Shown here in pieces: positions 8,231 to 16,104 of a DNA stretch of 64,000 nucleotides; position 1 is the first letter of the stretch, and every line of letters begins with the position of its first letter. Location: assembly GCF_002288385.1 (NCBI RefSeq), contig NZ_CP016783.1, positions 868,001 to 932,000 on the forward strand, read 5' to 3'. The DNA comes from Candidatus Planktophila lacus. GTDB taxonomy: Bacteria; Actinomycetota; Actinomycetes; Nanopelagicales; Nanopelagicaceae. A program made the translations under genes and the position numbers. The notes under the pieces are model-generated. The model worked only from the letters and a program-made list of their open reading frames with translations, made no database searches and was not told the DNA's origin.

Positions 8231-8785
8231 GTGTTGATCCTCCTGCCGCCTTCCGAGAAGAAGGCCCCGACCAGCAAGCCAATGCCTGCGATCAACGTCT
8301 ACACCGGCGTCCTCTACCAGGCCCTCGGCTGGGCCACGCTTAGCCCAGCGGCGCGTAAGCGGGCGGCGAGCGCGGTTGTGATCATCTCAGCCAAGTACGG
8401 AGCGGTGCGCCCGGACCAGTTGATCGAGAGCTACAAGGCGAAGATCGATAACAGCGCGATGCGCGAGCCGGTCGCGAAAGTTCTAGACCCAATCAAGAGC
8501 CCACTAATCGTGGACTGCCGTTCATCTACCTATAAAACCGTTTGGCACTCCCCCGTCGATAAGACTGTTGAGATTCAGATTTCAACTGTCGTCGATGGCG
8601 TGCGTAAAGTCGTTACTCATATGTCTAAGAAAACCCGTGGTGAAATTGCCCGCGCGCTCTTGCAATCACGTTCGGTGCCCAAATCCCCGGAAGATCTATA
8701 TGCGATCGTTTCGGAGAAGTATCCATGTGCGCTGACCCCGAGCGATGGAATAAATCCTTGGGTCTTGGAAGTAATCGCTGTCTAA
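8231..8785 (+). CDS. yaaA: YaaA/DUF328 (UPF0246) family peroxide-stress protein
   Basis: 184 aa from the GTG at 8231. This start is preferred over GTG 8207 because GGAGGA lies 8 nt before it and the N-terminus [10 protein letters not shown] matches the family. Further family features: [20 protein letters not shown]. In E. coli YaaA lowers intracellular iron during peroxide stress; the actinobacterial role is less certain. Oddity: hand counts give about 65-67% GC at 8281-8400 but about 47-53% at 8581-8700, so the gene seems a mosaic of two compositions. It is divergent from recA and may share the SOS box. Confidence 0.85.
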   Translation: MLILLPPSEKKAPTSKPMPAINVYTGVLYQALGWATLSPAARKRAASAVVIISAKYGAVRPDQLIESYKAKIDNSAMREPVAKVLDPIKSPLIVDCRSSTYKTVWHSPVDKTVEIQISTVVDGVRKVVTHMSKKTRGEIARALLQSRSVPKSPEDLYAIVSEKYPCALTPSDGINPWVLEVIAV

Positions 8786-8803
8786 AAGTTAACGATTACT
8801 AAT

Positions 8804-9271
8804 TTAGTTTCTAGCTAAATATCCCCACGCCAGACTGGCGGCGACAGCTACCCAGATTTGATATGGAACAAGTAATAGCCCCATAGTGAGCGTTGCTCTA
8901 AAAGTCAGAAAAAGTACGGGAAGTGTTAGAACCGCAGCCGACGTTAGCGCTATTGAGGCATAGAGAAAATTGTGTGGAACATAGAATTGATAAGCCCAGG
9001 TTAAAGCGGCGGCGATGCTTAAGCCAAAGAACACCAACCAGGTTATGTTTTCAAATTTACTTAAAGATCTAGATACTTGATAAGAGGCAATTCCAAGAAC
9101 TGTGAAGTTGTATGGCCAGATGAGCCCGATAACAGCACTGGGTGGCTGCCAAGCAGGACGGTTTAGAGATGCATACCAACCAGGTGAGGAAGAGACCCAG
9201 ATTCCTGAACCGAAGGCGTAAATAAAGACAAAGAGAATTCCAACTGCAGCTGCGATTAATTTGAAATCCAC
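8804..9271 (-). CDS. tspO: TspO/MBR family membrane protein
   Basis: 155-aa, five-helix membrane protein of the translocator/benzodiazepine-receptor family, which binds porphyrins and can mediate tetrapyrrole breakdown or sensing. The signature PGWYASLNRPAWQPPSAVIGLIWPYNFTVLG is present after the first helix; Trp-rich loops and hydrophobic segments follow. GTG start at 9271 with TAGATT 6 nt upstream suggests leaderless translation. Convergent with yaaA (18-nt gap). Physiological ligand not deducible from sequence. Confidence 0.9.
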   Translation of the reverse strand: MDFKLIAAAVGILFVFIYAFGSGIWVSSSPGWYASLNRPAWQPPSAVIGLIWPYNFTVLGIASYQVSRSLSKFENITWLVFFGLSIAAALTWAYQFYVPHNFLYASIALTSAAVLTLPVLFLTFRATLTMGLLLVPYQIWVAVAASLAWGYLARN

Positions 9272-9277
9272 GGTAAG

Positions 9278-9283
9278 AATCTA
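9278..9283 (-). promoter_or_regulatory. Candidate -10 box for leaderless tspO
   Basis: TAGATT then 6 nt then the GTG start of tspO. Confidence 0.55.
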
Positions 9284-9317
9284 GCGGTATTCCGTGGCTT
9301 ACCTTGGTTTCTGCTGC

Positions 9318-10583
9318 TTAAAGCTTATGGAGTTTTAGCTTTATCCCGATCCAAGCTCCGGTAAAGGCAGTTGCGAAAAATACCCAGCCAGAGAGTGCAA
9401 ATGACTGTGTTCCAGAGAGAAGAACTCCGACGGTGCAGCCGAGTGCGATCATCGAAGACCAACCCAGAAGCATTCCGCCAACAAGTGCGGTTAAGGCGTT
9501 GCGCCAAGTAATTTGCTGAAATTTAAAGCGATTGCCCGCTAGCGCTGCGGCAAATGAAGCGGTAACGATTCCCAGAATCAACCAACCATTATTCACGATC
9601 GCCGTAGAAACAACTGCGATACAACCGGCCATTAGATCTAAGCCATCCAGGTTTTGTGGAATCCAACCCTGTCCCTCAAAGTAGGTTCTAGAGGTTGTGC
9701 TTAATTGGCGAGTTACTCCAAGCGGCTCAATACGTAGATAAGCAAAGGTGCCAATAACGCCAAAGATCGCACCAGTTGTTAGCGGGCGCCAACGATTGAT
9801 GAGAAGTGATTGGCGCAGGCTTGCGAGATCGATCTTGGTCGCTACTGGATTTGCAAGTGGTGTGGAGTTCTTACCAAATCTAATTGTAACGACTGCTATC
9901 ACGGCTAACAACAAAAGAGTTAAAACGAGCGATCCGCCATAACCAAGGTAATGTGGCAGCCATGTTGTAGGTGCATCGCTAATTGATTTTGAGTACAACG
10001 TGTTCCAACTCTTAAAGCCGAGTCCGAAACCAATTAGCGAACCAAATAAGGCTGGGTATGCGCGCAGTGATCCTTGTCCGATGCGATAGAGATGCCCGCT
10101 AATGCAAGCACCTGAAAGCGCCATACCGATTCCGAATGCAAGACCAGCGGCAATTAACGCGGTACTAACTGGTCCAATGTGTGCGTTTGGAGGAAGGCGA
10201 TCTGAACTTGTATCAGGTAAGAACTGTCCGAAGATAACCGCATAACCAATTGCACCGACTGCAATGGCGCTAAGGATCGATAAGAACGGTGTTGTGTCAC
10301 GGTCTTCAATGGCATCGCGGAAGATGCAGAAGAAACAGAATCGACCTCTCTCGAAAGCGATTCCGAGGGCGCTACCAATCAAGAGCGATAGCGCTGCATT
10401 CACGCCAGTTCCTTCGTTATCACTTAATTGGTATGCGGTGAATAGCAAACCAACTACCAATAACGCTGCTAACCCTGTTCTTACAGAATCGCCCTTGCTC
10501 CAGGTAGAAACCTCAGTAGAGGTTCCGGAATCTCCAGAACCTCTACCAAAGTTAGTAACTGCGCTAATTACGCTGCTCCCCAA
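9318..10583 (-). CDS. YeeE/YedE (TsuA-like) thiosulfate/sulfur transporter
   Basis: Polytopic inner-membrane protein, up to 421 aa with roughly ten hydrophobic segments. Family cysteine motifs are visible: ERGRFCFFCIFRDA, ALSGACISGHLYRIGQGS and ALGCTVGVLLSGTQSFALSGW. YeeE (TsuA) proteins conduct thiosulfate through such cysteines (family knowledge). Start uncertain: TTG at 10583, 13 codons inside sseA, or ATT at 10568, which forms TAATT with the sseA stop and has GGGGAG 7 nt upstream. Directly follows the exported rhodanese gene, so the pair probably handles thiosulfate or related sulfane sulfur. Confidence 0.85.
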   Translation of the reverse strand: MGSSVISAVTNFGRGSGDSGTSTEVSTWSKGDSVRTGLAALLVVGLLFTAYQLSDNEGTGVNAALSLLIGSALGIAFERGRFCFFCIFRDAIEDRDTTPFLSILSAIAVGAIGYAVIFGQFLPDTSSDRLPPNAHIGPVSTALIAAGLAFGIGMALSGACISGHLYRIGQGSLRAYPALFGSLIGFGLGFKSWNTLYSKSISDAPTTWLPHYLGYGGSLVLTLLLLAVIAVVTIRFGKNSTPLANPVATKIDLASLRQSLLINRWRPLTTGAIFGVIGTFAYLRIEPLGVTRQLSTTSRTYFEGQGWIPQNLDGLDLMAGCIAVVSTAIVNNGWLILGIVTASFAAALAGNRFKFQQITWRNALTALVGGMLLGWSSMIALGCTVGVLLSGTQSFALSGWVFFATAFTGAWIGIKLKLHKL

Positions 10584-11530
10584 ATAGTTCCGGCTGGGTT
10601 GTTAATTGGATTACCAACGCCATTGCCGTACTCAGTCCAAGAACCGTCATAGTTCTTTACGTCATATCCAAGGATTTCGCTAAGCACGAACCAGGTTAGA
10701 GATGAACGCTCACCAATGCGGCAATAGGTAATGATTGTCTTCTTGCCATCAATCCCCTTGTCCGCATAAAGCTTCTTTAATTCAGCAACGGTTTTGAAGG
10801 TTCCATCTGAATTAACATTTGCACCCCAAGGGACATTCACTGCTCCCGGAATGTGCCCGGCGCGAATAGCGAGTTCTTGAAATCCTGACGCTGCAAAGAT
10901 CTTGCCGTTGTACTCATCTGCTCCACGAATATCGACCAGATCGACCGTACCCTTCTTGCGAACTGCAGGAAGTACATCGCGAATCAAAGTTGCGCGGATT
11001 GATTTATCTGCCTTAGTTGCAACAAAGTTTCCTTCTTTTGGAGTTGGAACAACAGTTGTGAATGGGCGACCATCTTTCTCCCACTTAACGCGTCCACCAT
11101 CTACTAGACGAACATCTTCAATACCGTAAGTATTGAAGATCCATGCGCCCCATGCAGCGAACCAGTTGTTCTTATCTCCGTAGAGAACGACGGTTGAGTT
11201 CTTATTGATTCCGGCAGCGCGCGCTAGCTTCTGAAAGCGTGCACCAGCGACGATGTCACGGTTTACAGTTTCAACTAGATCTGTGTACCAATTGAACTTA
11301 ACTGCATTCTTGATATGTCCACGCTCGTAAAGACCAGCTTCGGTGCTTACTTCGATGATCTTTACATCTGGATTATCGAGGTTCTTCTCTAGCCAATCAG
11401 CTTGAACAACAGAGCGGGCTAGGTTCTTTGGAGCCGCACTGGCAGGTGCAACAGTCACGCCGGCGACTAAGCCCAGGCTAAGTAAGGCAACAACAATATT
11501 CTTCGGTCGAACTACTAAATTCTTAAACAT
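10568..11530 (-). CDS. Exported thiosulfate sulfurtransferase (rhodanese, SseA-like)
   Basis: 320 aa. An N-terminal signal peptide (basic MFKNLVVRPKN, hydrophobic core, cleavage near ASAA, residue about 33) directs it outside the membrane. Two rhodanese domains follow; the second has the catalytic cysteine loop CRIGERSS. Rhodaneses move sulfane sulfur from thiosulfate (or 3-mercaptopyruvate for some) to an acceptor. Ribosome-binding site AAGGAG precedes the ATG at 11530. Operon with the YeeE/YedE transporter, which suggests extracytoplasmic sulfur handling tied to uptake; that link is inference. Confidence 0.9.
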   Translation of the reverse strand: MFKNLVVRPKNIVVALLSLGLVAGVTVAPASAAPKNLARSVVQADWLEKNLDNPDVKIIEVSTEAGLYERGHIKNAVKFNWYTDLVETVNRDIVAGARFQKLARAAGINKNSTVVLYGDKNNWFAAWGAWIFNTYGIEDVRLVDGGRVKWEKDGRPFTTVVPTPKEGNFVATKADKSIRATLIRDVLPAVRKKGTVDLVDIRGADEYNGKIFAASGFQELAIRAGHIPGAVNVPWGANVNSDGTFKTVAELKKLYADKGIDGKKTIITYCRIGERSSLTWFVLSEILGYDVKNYDGSWTEYGNGVGNPINNPAGTIWGAA

Positions 11531-11728
11531 ACTTCTCTCCTTAAAATAGTTTTATACATGGAAAACTGGCTGAAATAAAAGGTTTGATGGCTTGCTTAAA
11601 ATCAGCAGGCAGAGGTGTTTACACGGCAGAAATCAATTACGCGACGCTTTGTAAACATGGTGGAAATATAAATTGATAACTTGCTAAACGCAACACGCCA
11701 ATTATTTGCAGATGCGATCTATCTATAG
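11531..11728. other. Upstream region of the rhodanese gene, no gene seen
   Basis: 198 AT-rich bases. Contains a 7-bp inverted repeat GTTTACA (11617-11623) / TGTAAAC (11650-11656) and a TATAAA on the minus strand at 11551-11556 that may belong to the promoter. Confidence 0.5.
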
Positions 11729-11926
11729 TTACTTGTATTTAACAGTCTCATTCGGGTAAGCAGCACATACTGCGCGCCATATTTCATGCGGTTCAAGCCC
11801 AGATTGCAACGCTTCATCCACGCTCTTACTGCCGAGTTCAGTAATTGCAATGTCTTTGCAGAAGGAAGGAGCCCATTGCTCTCCGAATGAGAGAGTTAAA
11901 CGTTCGCGAAGATCAGAAATACGCAT
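11729..11926 (-). CDS. DUF3046 family protein
   Basis: 65-aa soluble protein of unknown function. MRISDLRERLTLSFGEQW at the N-terminus and WRAVCAAYPNETVKYK at the C-terminus match the DUF3046 family, found in actinobacteria almost always next to recA-recX. Here it is separated from recA by the sulfur/tspO/yaaA module. Follows the TetR gene by 18 nt, so probably co-transcribed with it. Confidence 0.85.
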   Translation of the reverse strand: MRISDLRERLTLSFGEQWAPSFCKDIAITELGSKSVDEALQSGLEPHEIWRAVCAAYPNETVKYK

Positions 11927-11944
11927 TTAATCGATAGTTAAAAT

Positions 11945-12472
11945 TTAAAAGAGGGTGCGATCGACTAAGAGTTCTGCTTGTTCGCGAGACTGAGCCAGGG
12001 TTAGTGGTTGCATCGCCTGCCCCATCAGCCAACGCATAGCAACGCCTGTGCCTGCTGCAGATTTAGTTGCGTTGTACAAACACTTTGCCAGTTCGAGATA
12101 AAGGGGATGTTCTGCATGAGAGAGCATCTCGGTAAGCGCTGCTTTATCGTGAATGCGCATCGCAGATAGCGCACCATCTGTTGAAATGTAGAGCGAAAGC
12201 TTTTCCAGGGCATCAGCTGGGGTGCCTGCCTTGTTTGCCAGGTCAATCATGAATTCAACTTCTGCGGTGATTAACGCAGAGATCACCGCTGATTTATCGC
12301 GGTAATGGTTATATAAAGTTGCGCGGGATACCTGTGAAGCATCTGCGATTTCGATCATGGAGATATTTGATAGACCAAATTGTGAAATTAATTTTTTAGC
12401 GCCTTCTAAAATTGCGCTCTCGGTACGGCGGTGGGTTGCACCTTGGGTGGCGTACTTAGGCTGCGTCGACAA
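11945..12472 (-). CDS. TetR/AcrR-family transcriptional regulator
   Basis: About 175 aa from the TTG at 12472 (another TTG at 12508 would add 12 residues inside clgR; no ribosome-binding site clearly decides). N-terminal Tet[53 protein letters not shown]. The C-terminal ligand domain is not recognisable. It overlaps the end of clgR by about 17 nt, so is probably in the clgR operon. Targets unknown. Confidence 0.85.
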   Translation of the reverse strand: MSTQPKYATQGATHRRTESAILEGAKKLISQFGLSNISMIEIADASQVSRATLYNHYRDKSAVISALITAEVEFMIDLANKAGTPADALEKLSLYISTDGALSAMRIHDKAALTEMLSHAEHPLYLELAKCLYNATKSAAGTGVAMRWLMGQAMQPLTLAQSREQAELLVDRTLF

Positions 12473-12722
12473 CGGACAACTTCGCACTCTCTTGAGACTT
12501 GAGCTCAAGTGAGACGTTGGTAATCACAGAAGAAAGAGTTAGATCTAGCGCTTCACAGATTGCATTTAATAATTCTGAGGATGCTTCCTTTTGGCCGCGT
12601 TCTACTTCAGAGAGGTAACCGAGTGACACGCGTGCTTCGCGTGCGACATCGCGCAATGTGCGTGACTGTTCAGTACGGGCAGCGCGCAGGGTCTGGCCAA
12701 CTGCTGTGCGTAGTAGCGCCAT
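12456..12722 (-). CDS. clgR: ClgR, XRE-family regulator of Clp protease genes
   Basis: 88 aa from ATG 12722, preferred over ATG 12731 because GAAGGG then lies 9 nt upstream. The diagnostic HTH sequence [40 protein letters not shown] is the ClgR hallmark. In actinobacteria ClgR activates clpP and clpC and itself is degraded by ClpP; some species include recA in the regulon. Located, as usual, downstream of pgsA and cinA. Confidence 0.93.
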   Translation of the reverse strand: MALLRTAVGQTLRAARTEQSRTLRDVAREARVSLGYLSEVERGQKEASSELLNAICEALDLTLSSVITNVSLELKSQESAKLSVVDAA

Positions 12723-12739
12723 GGTGGTCATCCCTTCTC

Positions 12740-13234
12740 TTATCTATCGCGTTGTCTAAGGATACGCGCAAATGAGGCGATCGCGCTTGCTACGGTGGCG
12801 TTTCGCACAACTTCACGTTCACCAGAGAGCGAAAGTTCTATTACTTGAACTATCGGGCCAACGAAGGCTACGAAAACTCGGCCGGCATCAGAGCCATCGG
12901 ATGGCCCAGGTCCTGCGACGCCAGTGGTTGCAATCGCCCAGGTGGAACCAAATGATTTATTGGCGCCGTGCCCCATGGCAATTGCAACTTCTTCGCTGAC
13001 AACTGAGCGTTCTGCAATCACAGATTCATCTACTCCCAAGTGCGAAACTTTTATCTCAGGACGATAAGCAGTTAGTGATCCAAGAAAAACATCTGAGGCG
13101 CCAGGAACAATTGTTAGCGCGTTGCTTAGCCCGCCTGCAGTAAGTGATTCTGCGGTGGAGAGAGTTTCGCCACGAGTGCGCAGCGAGTCATGGATATCGG
13201 AGACAAGGCCGAGAATCTCTTTTGAAAGCTCCAT
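12740..13234 (-). CDS. pncC: Nicotinamide-nucleotide amidohydrolase (CinA C-terminal domain)
   Basis: 164 aa, the stand-alone C-terminal CinA domain, which deamidates nicotinamide mononucleotide for NAD recycling. Motifs: [20 protein letters not shown], the catalytic serine/loop region, and [11 protein letters not shown]. The N-terminal COG1058 domain of full CinA is absent, as in many actinobacteria. GGAG precedes the ATG at 13234. Part of the rimO-pgsA-pncC-clgR operon. Confidence 0.93.
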   Translation of the reverse strand: MELSKEILGLVSDIHDSLRTRGETLSTAESLTAGGLSNALTIVPGASDVFLGSLTAYRPEIKVSHLGVDESVIAERSVVSEEVAIAMGHGANKSFGSTWAIATTGVAGPGPSDGSDAGRVFVAFVGPIVQVIELSLSGEREVVRNATVASAIASFARILRQRDR

Positions 13235-13251
13235 GGTGGCTCCGAATTAAT

Positions 13252-13803
13252 CTAATTGGTGGTCTGTGGTCTAAAAGCAGATCGTACATAGTAAGCACCG
13301 GTCACGATAGTGAGTGCGATCGCAATATACATAAATCCATCACGGAACCAATAGAGCGAAGGATCTAGCGGCAGAACATAGAAACCTGTTCCGAAACCTT
13401 GGAAGGCAGCCTTTATCTTTCCGCCCTTATTCGCCGGAATTACTCCCCGCTTAACAATGGCTAATCTAAAGAAGGTTATTCCTATTTCGCGAGCCAAGAT
13501 CACGATTGTGATCCACCAAGGCATGCGGTCGAGAATTGATAGGCAGATCATTGCCGTTCCGACCATCGCCTTATCCGCAACTGGATCTAGGAATTTACCT
13601 AGCTCAGTTATCTGTTGGCGACTGCGCGCTAACTTGCCATCGACAATATCGGTCAGACCTAAGATGAAAAATATCCACCACGAAATAATCTGCCAGTTGT
13701 AATCATCTCCCCCGTTCATGAAGAGGGCTACCGCGCCAAAGGGAATTAGTACAAGTCGTGCGATAGTTAAAGAGTTAGGAGTTATGAAGGCGGGGACTCT
13801 CAC
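13252..13803 (-). CDS. pgsA: CDP-diacylglycerol--glycerol-3-phosphate 3-phosphatidyltransferase
   Basis: Integral membrane enzyme that makes phosphatidylglycerol phosphate. 183 aa with several hydrophobic helices. The CDP-alcohol phosphotransferase motif D-x2-DG-x2-AR-x8-G-x3-D-x3-D is complete: D52, D55, G56, A59, R60, G69, D73, D77. Overlaps the rimO stop by 4 nt. A PIS or cardiolipin synthase-like substrate is possible for this family, but position in the rimO-cinA-clgR block favours PgsA. Confidence 0.92.
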   Translation of the reverse strand: MRVPAFITPNSLTIARLVLIPFGAVALFMNGGDDYNWQIISWWIFFILGLTDIVDGKLARSRQQITELGKFLDPVADKAMVGTAMICLSILDRMPWWITIVILAREIGITFFRLAIVKRGVIPANKGGKIKAAFQGFGTGFYVLPLDPSLYWFRDGFMYIAIALTIVTGAYYVRSAFRPQTTN

Positions 13804-15194
13804 AGCGCACGCGCCACCAAATCTGCGCCCATGGATTCGATAACCACGGCATCAATGTATTGCCCGACCTTAAAGCCAGTTCCGATAAATGAGGTTGTGC
13901 CATCTACTTCAGGGCCTTGGTGTGCGGCGCGACCTTCTTGTAGCTCTTCATCTTCAATAAGGACGCGCACATTCTCGCCAATACGGGCTGCTGCGCGCAT
14001 GGAAACCATCTCATCAGCCAATGAAGATAAAGCCTCAACGCGTTCGCGGATAACTTCTTCGGCAACTTTATCTGTGAGATCAAGGGCCTCAGTATTGTCT
14101 TCATCAGAGTAGCCAAAGATGCCGATCGCATCTAATTTAGCGGCGCTAATGAAGTTTGCAAGATCGTCATAATCTTCTTGCGTCTCCCCCGGAAAGCCAA
14201 CGATGAAGTTAGAGCGAATACCTGCTTCAGGAGATAGCGCTCTGATCTGAGCAATCAAATGTAAGAATTTTTCAGAATCTCCAAAGCGGCGCATGCGACG
14301 CAAGACTGTAGGGCTGGTGTGCTGGAATGAGAGATCAAAATATGGCGCAATTTTTTCATTTTCGATCATTGCCTGTAGCAACGATGGGCGCATCTCGGCT
14401 GGCTGCAGATAGGAAAGGCGAACTCTCTCGATGCCCTCGATCGCAGCAAAGTCAGGAAGTATCTTCTCCATTAACTTTAGATCACCGAGATCTTTTCCAT
14501 ATGAAGTCGTATTTTCACTTACCAAGAAGAGCTCAGTGACCCCGTTCTTGGCGAGCCATTTTCCTTCTTCTATGATCTCGGTTGGCTTGCGTGAGATAAA
14601 TGAACCGCGGAAATAAGGAATCGCACAGAATGAACAACGACGATCACAACCGGAGGCAATCTTTAGCGGCGCCCATGGAGCGTTACCTAAACGTTTACGA
14701 AAGAGCGAACCGCCTGCGCCGAGTGAAGATGCATAAGACTCATCAATGGCTTCTTGACGTGCAGCTGGGCGATCAGCTGGAGCAATAGGCAGTAACGATC
14801 TGCGATCTCGTGGAACATGTGGCGTATGAGCATTTCCAGAAACAATTGATTGCAAGCGGGCTGAAATATCTTGGTAATCATCGAAGCCCAAAATACCGTC
14901 GGCTTCAGGTAACGCCTTTGCTAACTCTTGTCCGTACCGCTCGGCCATACATCCAACGGCGACAACCGCGCGCGTGGTTCCGTGGCCTTTTAGCGAATTA
15001 GCCTCAAGCAAGGCATCGATTGAATCTTTCTTTGCAGATTCTATAAAGCCACAGGTATTTACAACGGCGACTTCGGCATCTTCAACTTCGCTAACCAGAG
15101 TCCAGCCATCGGCTGCTAAACGGCCAGCAAGTTCTTCGGAGTCGACTTCATTACGGGCGCAGCCCATGGTGACTATTGCAACTGTCCGACTCAT
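13800..15194 (-). CDS. rimO: Ribosomal protein S12 methylthiotransferase RimO
   Basis: Radical-SAM methylthiotransferase acting on the conserved aspartate of S12. 464 aa: N-terminal UPF0004 domain with Cys12, Cys48 and Cys82 (auxiliary cluster), radical-SAM motif CDRRCSFC (Cys183, 187, 190), and C-terminal TRAM domain (about residues 400-464). Start ATG at 15194 has TACCAT 7 nt upstream and no ribosome-binding site, consistent with leaderless mRNA. First gene of rimO-pgsA-pncC-clgR. Confidence 0.95.
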   Translation of the reverse strand: MSRTVAIVTMGCARNEVDSEELAGRLAADGWTLVSEVEDAEVAVVNTCGFIESAKKDSIDALLEANSLKGHGTTRAVVAVGCMAERYGQELAKALPEADGILGFDDYQDISARLQSIVSGNAHTPHVPRDRRSLLPIAPADRPAARQEAIDESYASSLGAGGSLFRKRLGNAPWAPLKIASGCDRRCSFCAIPYFRGSFISRKPTEIIEEGKWLAKNGVTELFLVSENTTSYGKDLGDLKLMEKILPDFAAIEGIERVRLSYLQPAEMRPSLLQAMIENEKIAPYFDLSFQHTSPTVLRRMRRFGDSEKFLHLIAQIRALSPEAGIRSNFIVGFPGETQEDYDDLANFISAAKLDAIGIFGYSDEDNTEALDLTDKVAEEVIRERVEALSSLADEMVSMRAAARIGENVRVLIEDEELQEGRAAHQGPEVDGTTSFIGTGFKVGQYIDAVVIESMGADLVARAL

Positions 15195-15201
15195 TTGTCA
15201 G

Positions 15202-15207
15202 ATGGTA
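15202..15207 (-). promoter_or_regulatory. Candidate -10 box for leaderless rimO
   Basis: TACCAT then 7 nt then the rimO ATG. Confidence 0.5.
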
Positions 15208-15220
15208 CAGCGTGCAGAGA

Positions 15221-15964
15221 TTACTTGGATCTAAAAGTCTTACGAATCTCCTGATTACGCGCACCTAGCGGCGCTAATTTCTGACCATTTAGCGTTAAAT
15301 CAAGATCTCCCGCATTGCTTAGATAAACACTGATAGATGTTGGAGCGCTAAAGCTCTTGGTGTCGCCTTGAAAGATAGGGTCTTGAAAAAGTGTTTTACC
15401 ACCGGCAACAACATGAATATTTGAACTTCCTCGCGTTGCCGAAATTGTTAACTTCATTTCGCCATTTGCTGAAGCAGGAACGCTTTCAGTTGCGGCAGGT
15501 TCTGTGGCTACTGCTGAAGCAGAGGCCAAAGGTGTTGGTGTTGCAGATGGAGTTGTCGTAACAACAGGCGTTACCGTGGTTTCAGAATTCGAAATGATGA
15601 TTTGACCTACTGCAATTGCAGATAAGAGTACGACTGAAGCGATTACCAGCGACTTGGGCTTAATAGATTTACGTTCCGTCGGTATTCGGGATACATTATT
15701 TTCAACCAACATGTCATGAATCTTTCGCGATTCGCTAGAGTGCTCTTCGTTGTAAAGATCAATCAGCGTCTGTGGCTCTACGAATATATGAGCAGCAATG
15801 TTGCGAAGATGTCCGCGTGCATAAGTGTCGCCACCGCAATTAACGAACTTATTTTTTTCCATCTCAATAAGCAATCCAGGGCGAATGCTTAGCCGTGATG
15901 CGAGTTCGTCAATACTCAGGCCAGCGCTTTCGCGCGCACCTTGCATAAATTGACCAAGTGACAT
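15221..15964 (-). CDS. RodZ-like helix-turn-helix membrane protein
   Basis: 247 aa from ATG 15964 (a TTG 12 nt upstream is the alternative). N-terminal HTH_25 domain (SLGQFMQGARESAGLSIDELASRLSIRPGLLIEMEKN), basic stretch, one transmembrane helix (about residues 105-122, SLVIASVVLLSAIAVGQIII), a Thr/Ala/Pro-rich linker, and a C-terminal DUF4115-like beta domain (TRGSSNIHVVAGGKTLFQDPIFQGD). This is the RodZ architecture, linked to MreB and cell shape elsewhere. In actinobacteria this homologue sits between ftsK and rimO; function there is unproven. Confidence 0.85.
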   Translation of the reverse strand: MSLGQFMQGARESAGLSIDELASRLSIRPGLLIEMEKNKFVNCGGDTYARGHLRNIAAHIFVEPQTLIDLYNEEHSSESRKIHDMLVENNVSRIPTERKSIKPKSLVIASVVLLSAIAVGQIIISNSETTVTPVVTTTPSATPTPLASASAVATEPAATESVPASANGEMKLTISATRGSSNIHVVAGGKTLFQDPIFQGDTKSFSAPTSISVYLSNAGDLDLTLNGQKLAPLGARNQEIRKTFRSK

Positions 15965-16104
15965 TTCTGCTCGCAATGCTAAGTATCGGGATTACTGATG
16001 AGTAAAGTCTAGAACCGCAATCACCCCAGCGATAGCCATATACGTGAATCCTGAGTGAAATCACCCCCAGAGGTAGTCCCCTATTTGGTTACTGTCACCG
16101 CTCT

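Noticed and set aside
8004-8282. 93-codon N-terminal extension of recA
   Set aside because: No RecA-like sequence; it crosses the LexA box, and GTG 8003 has a perfect AAAGGAG.
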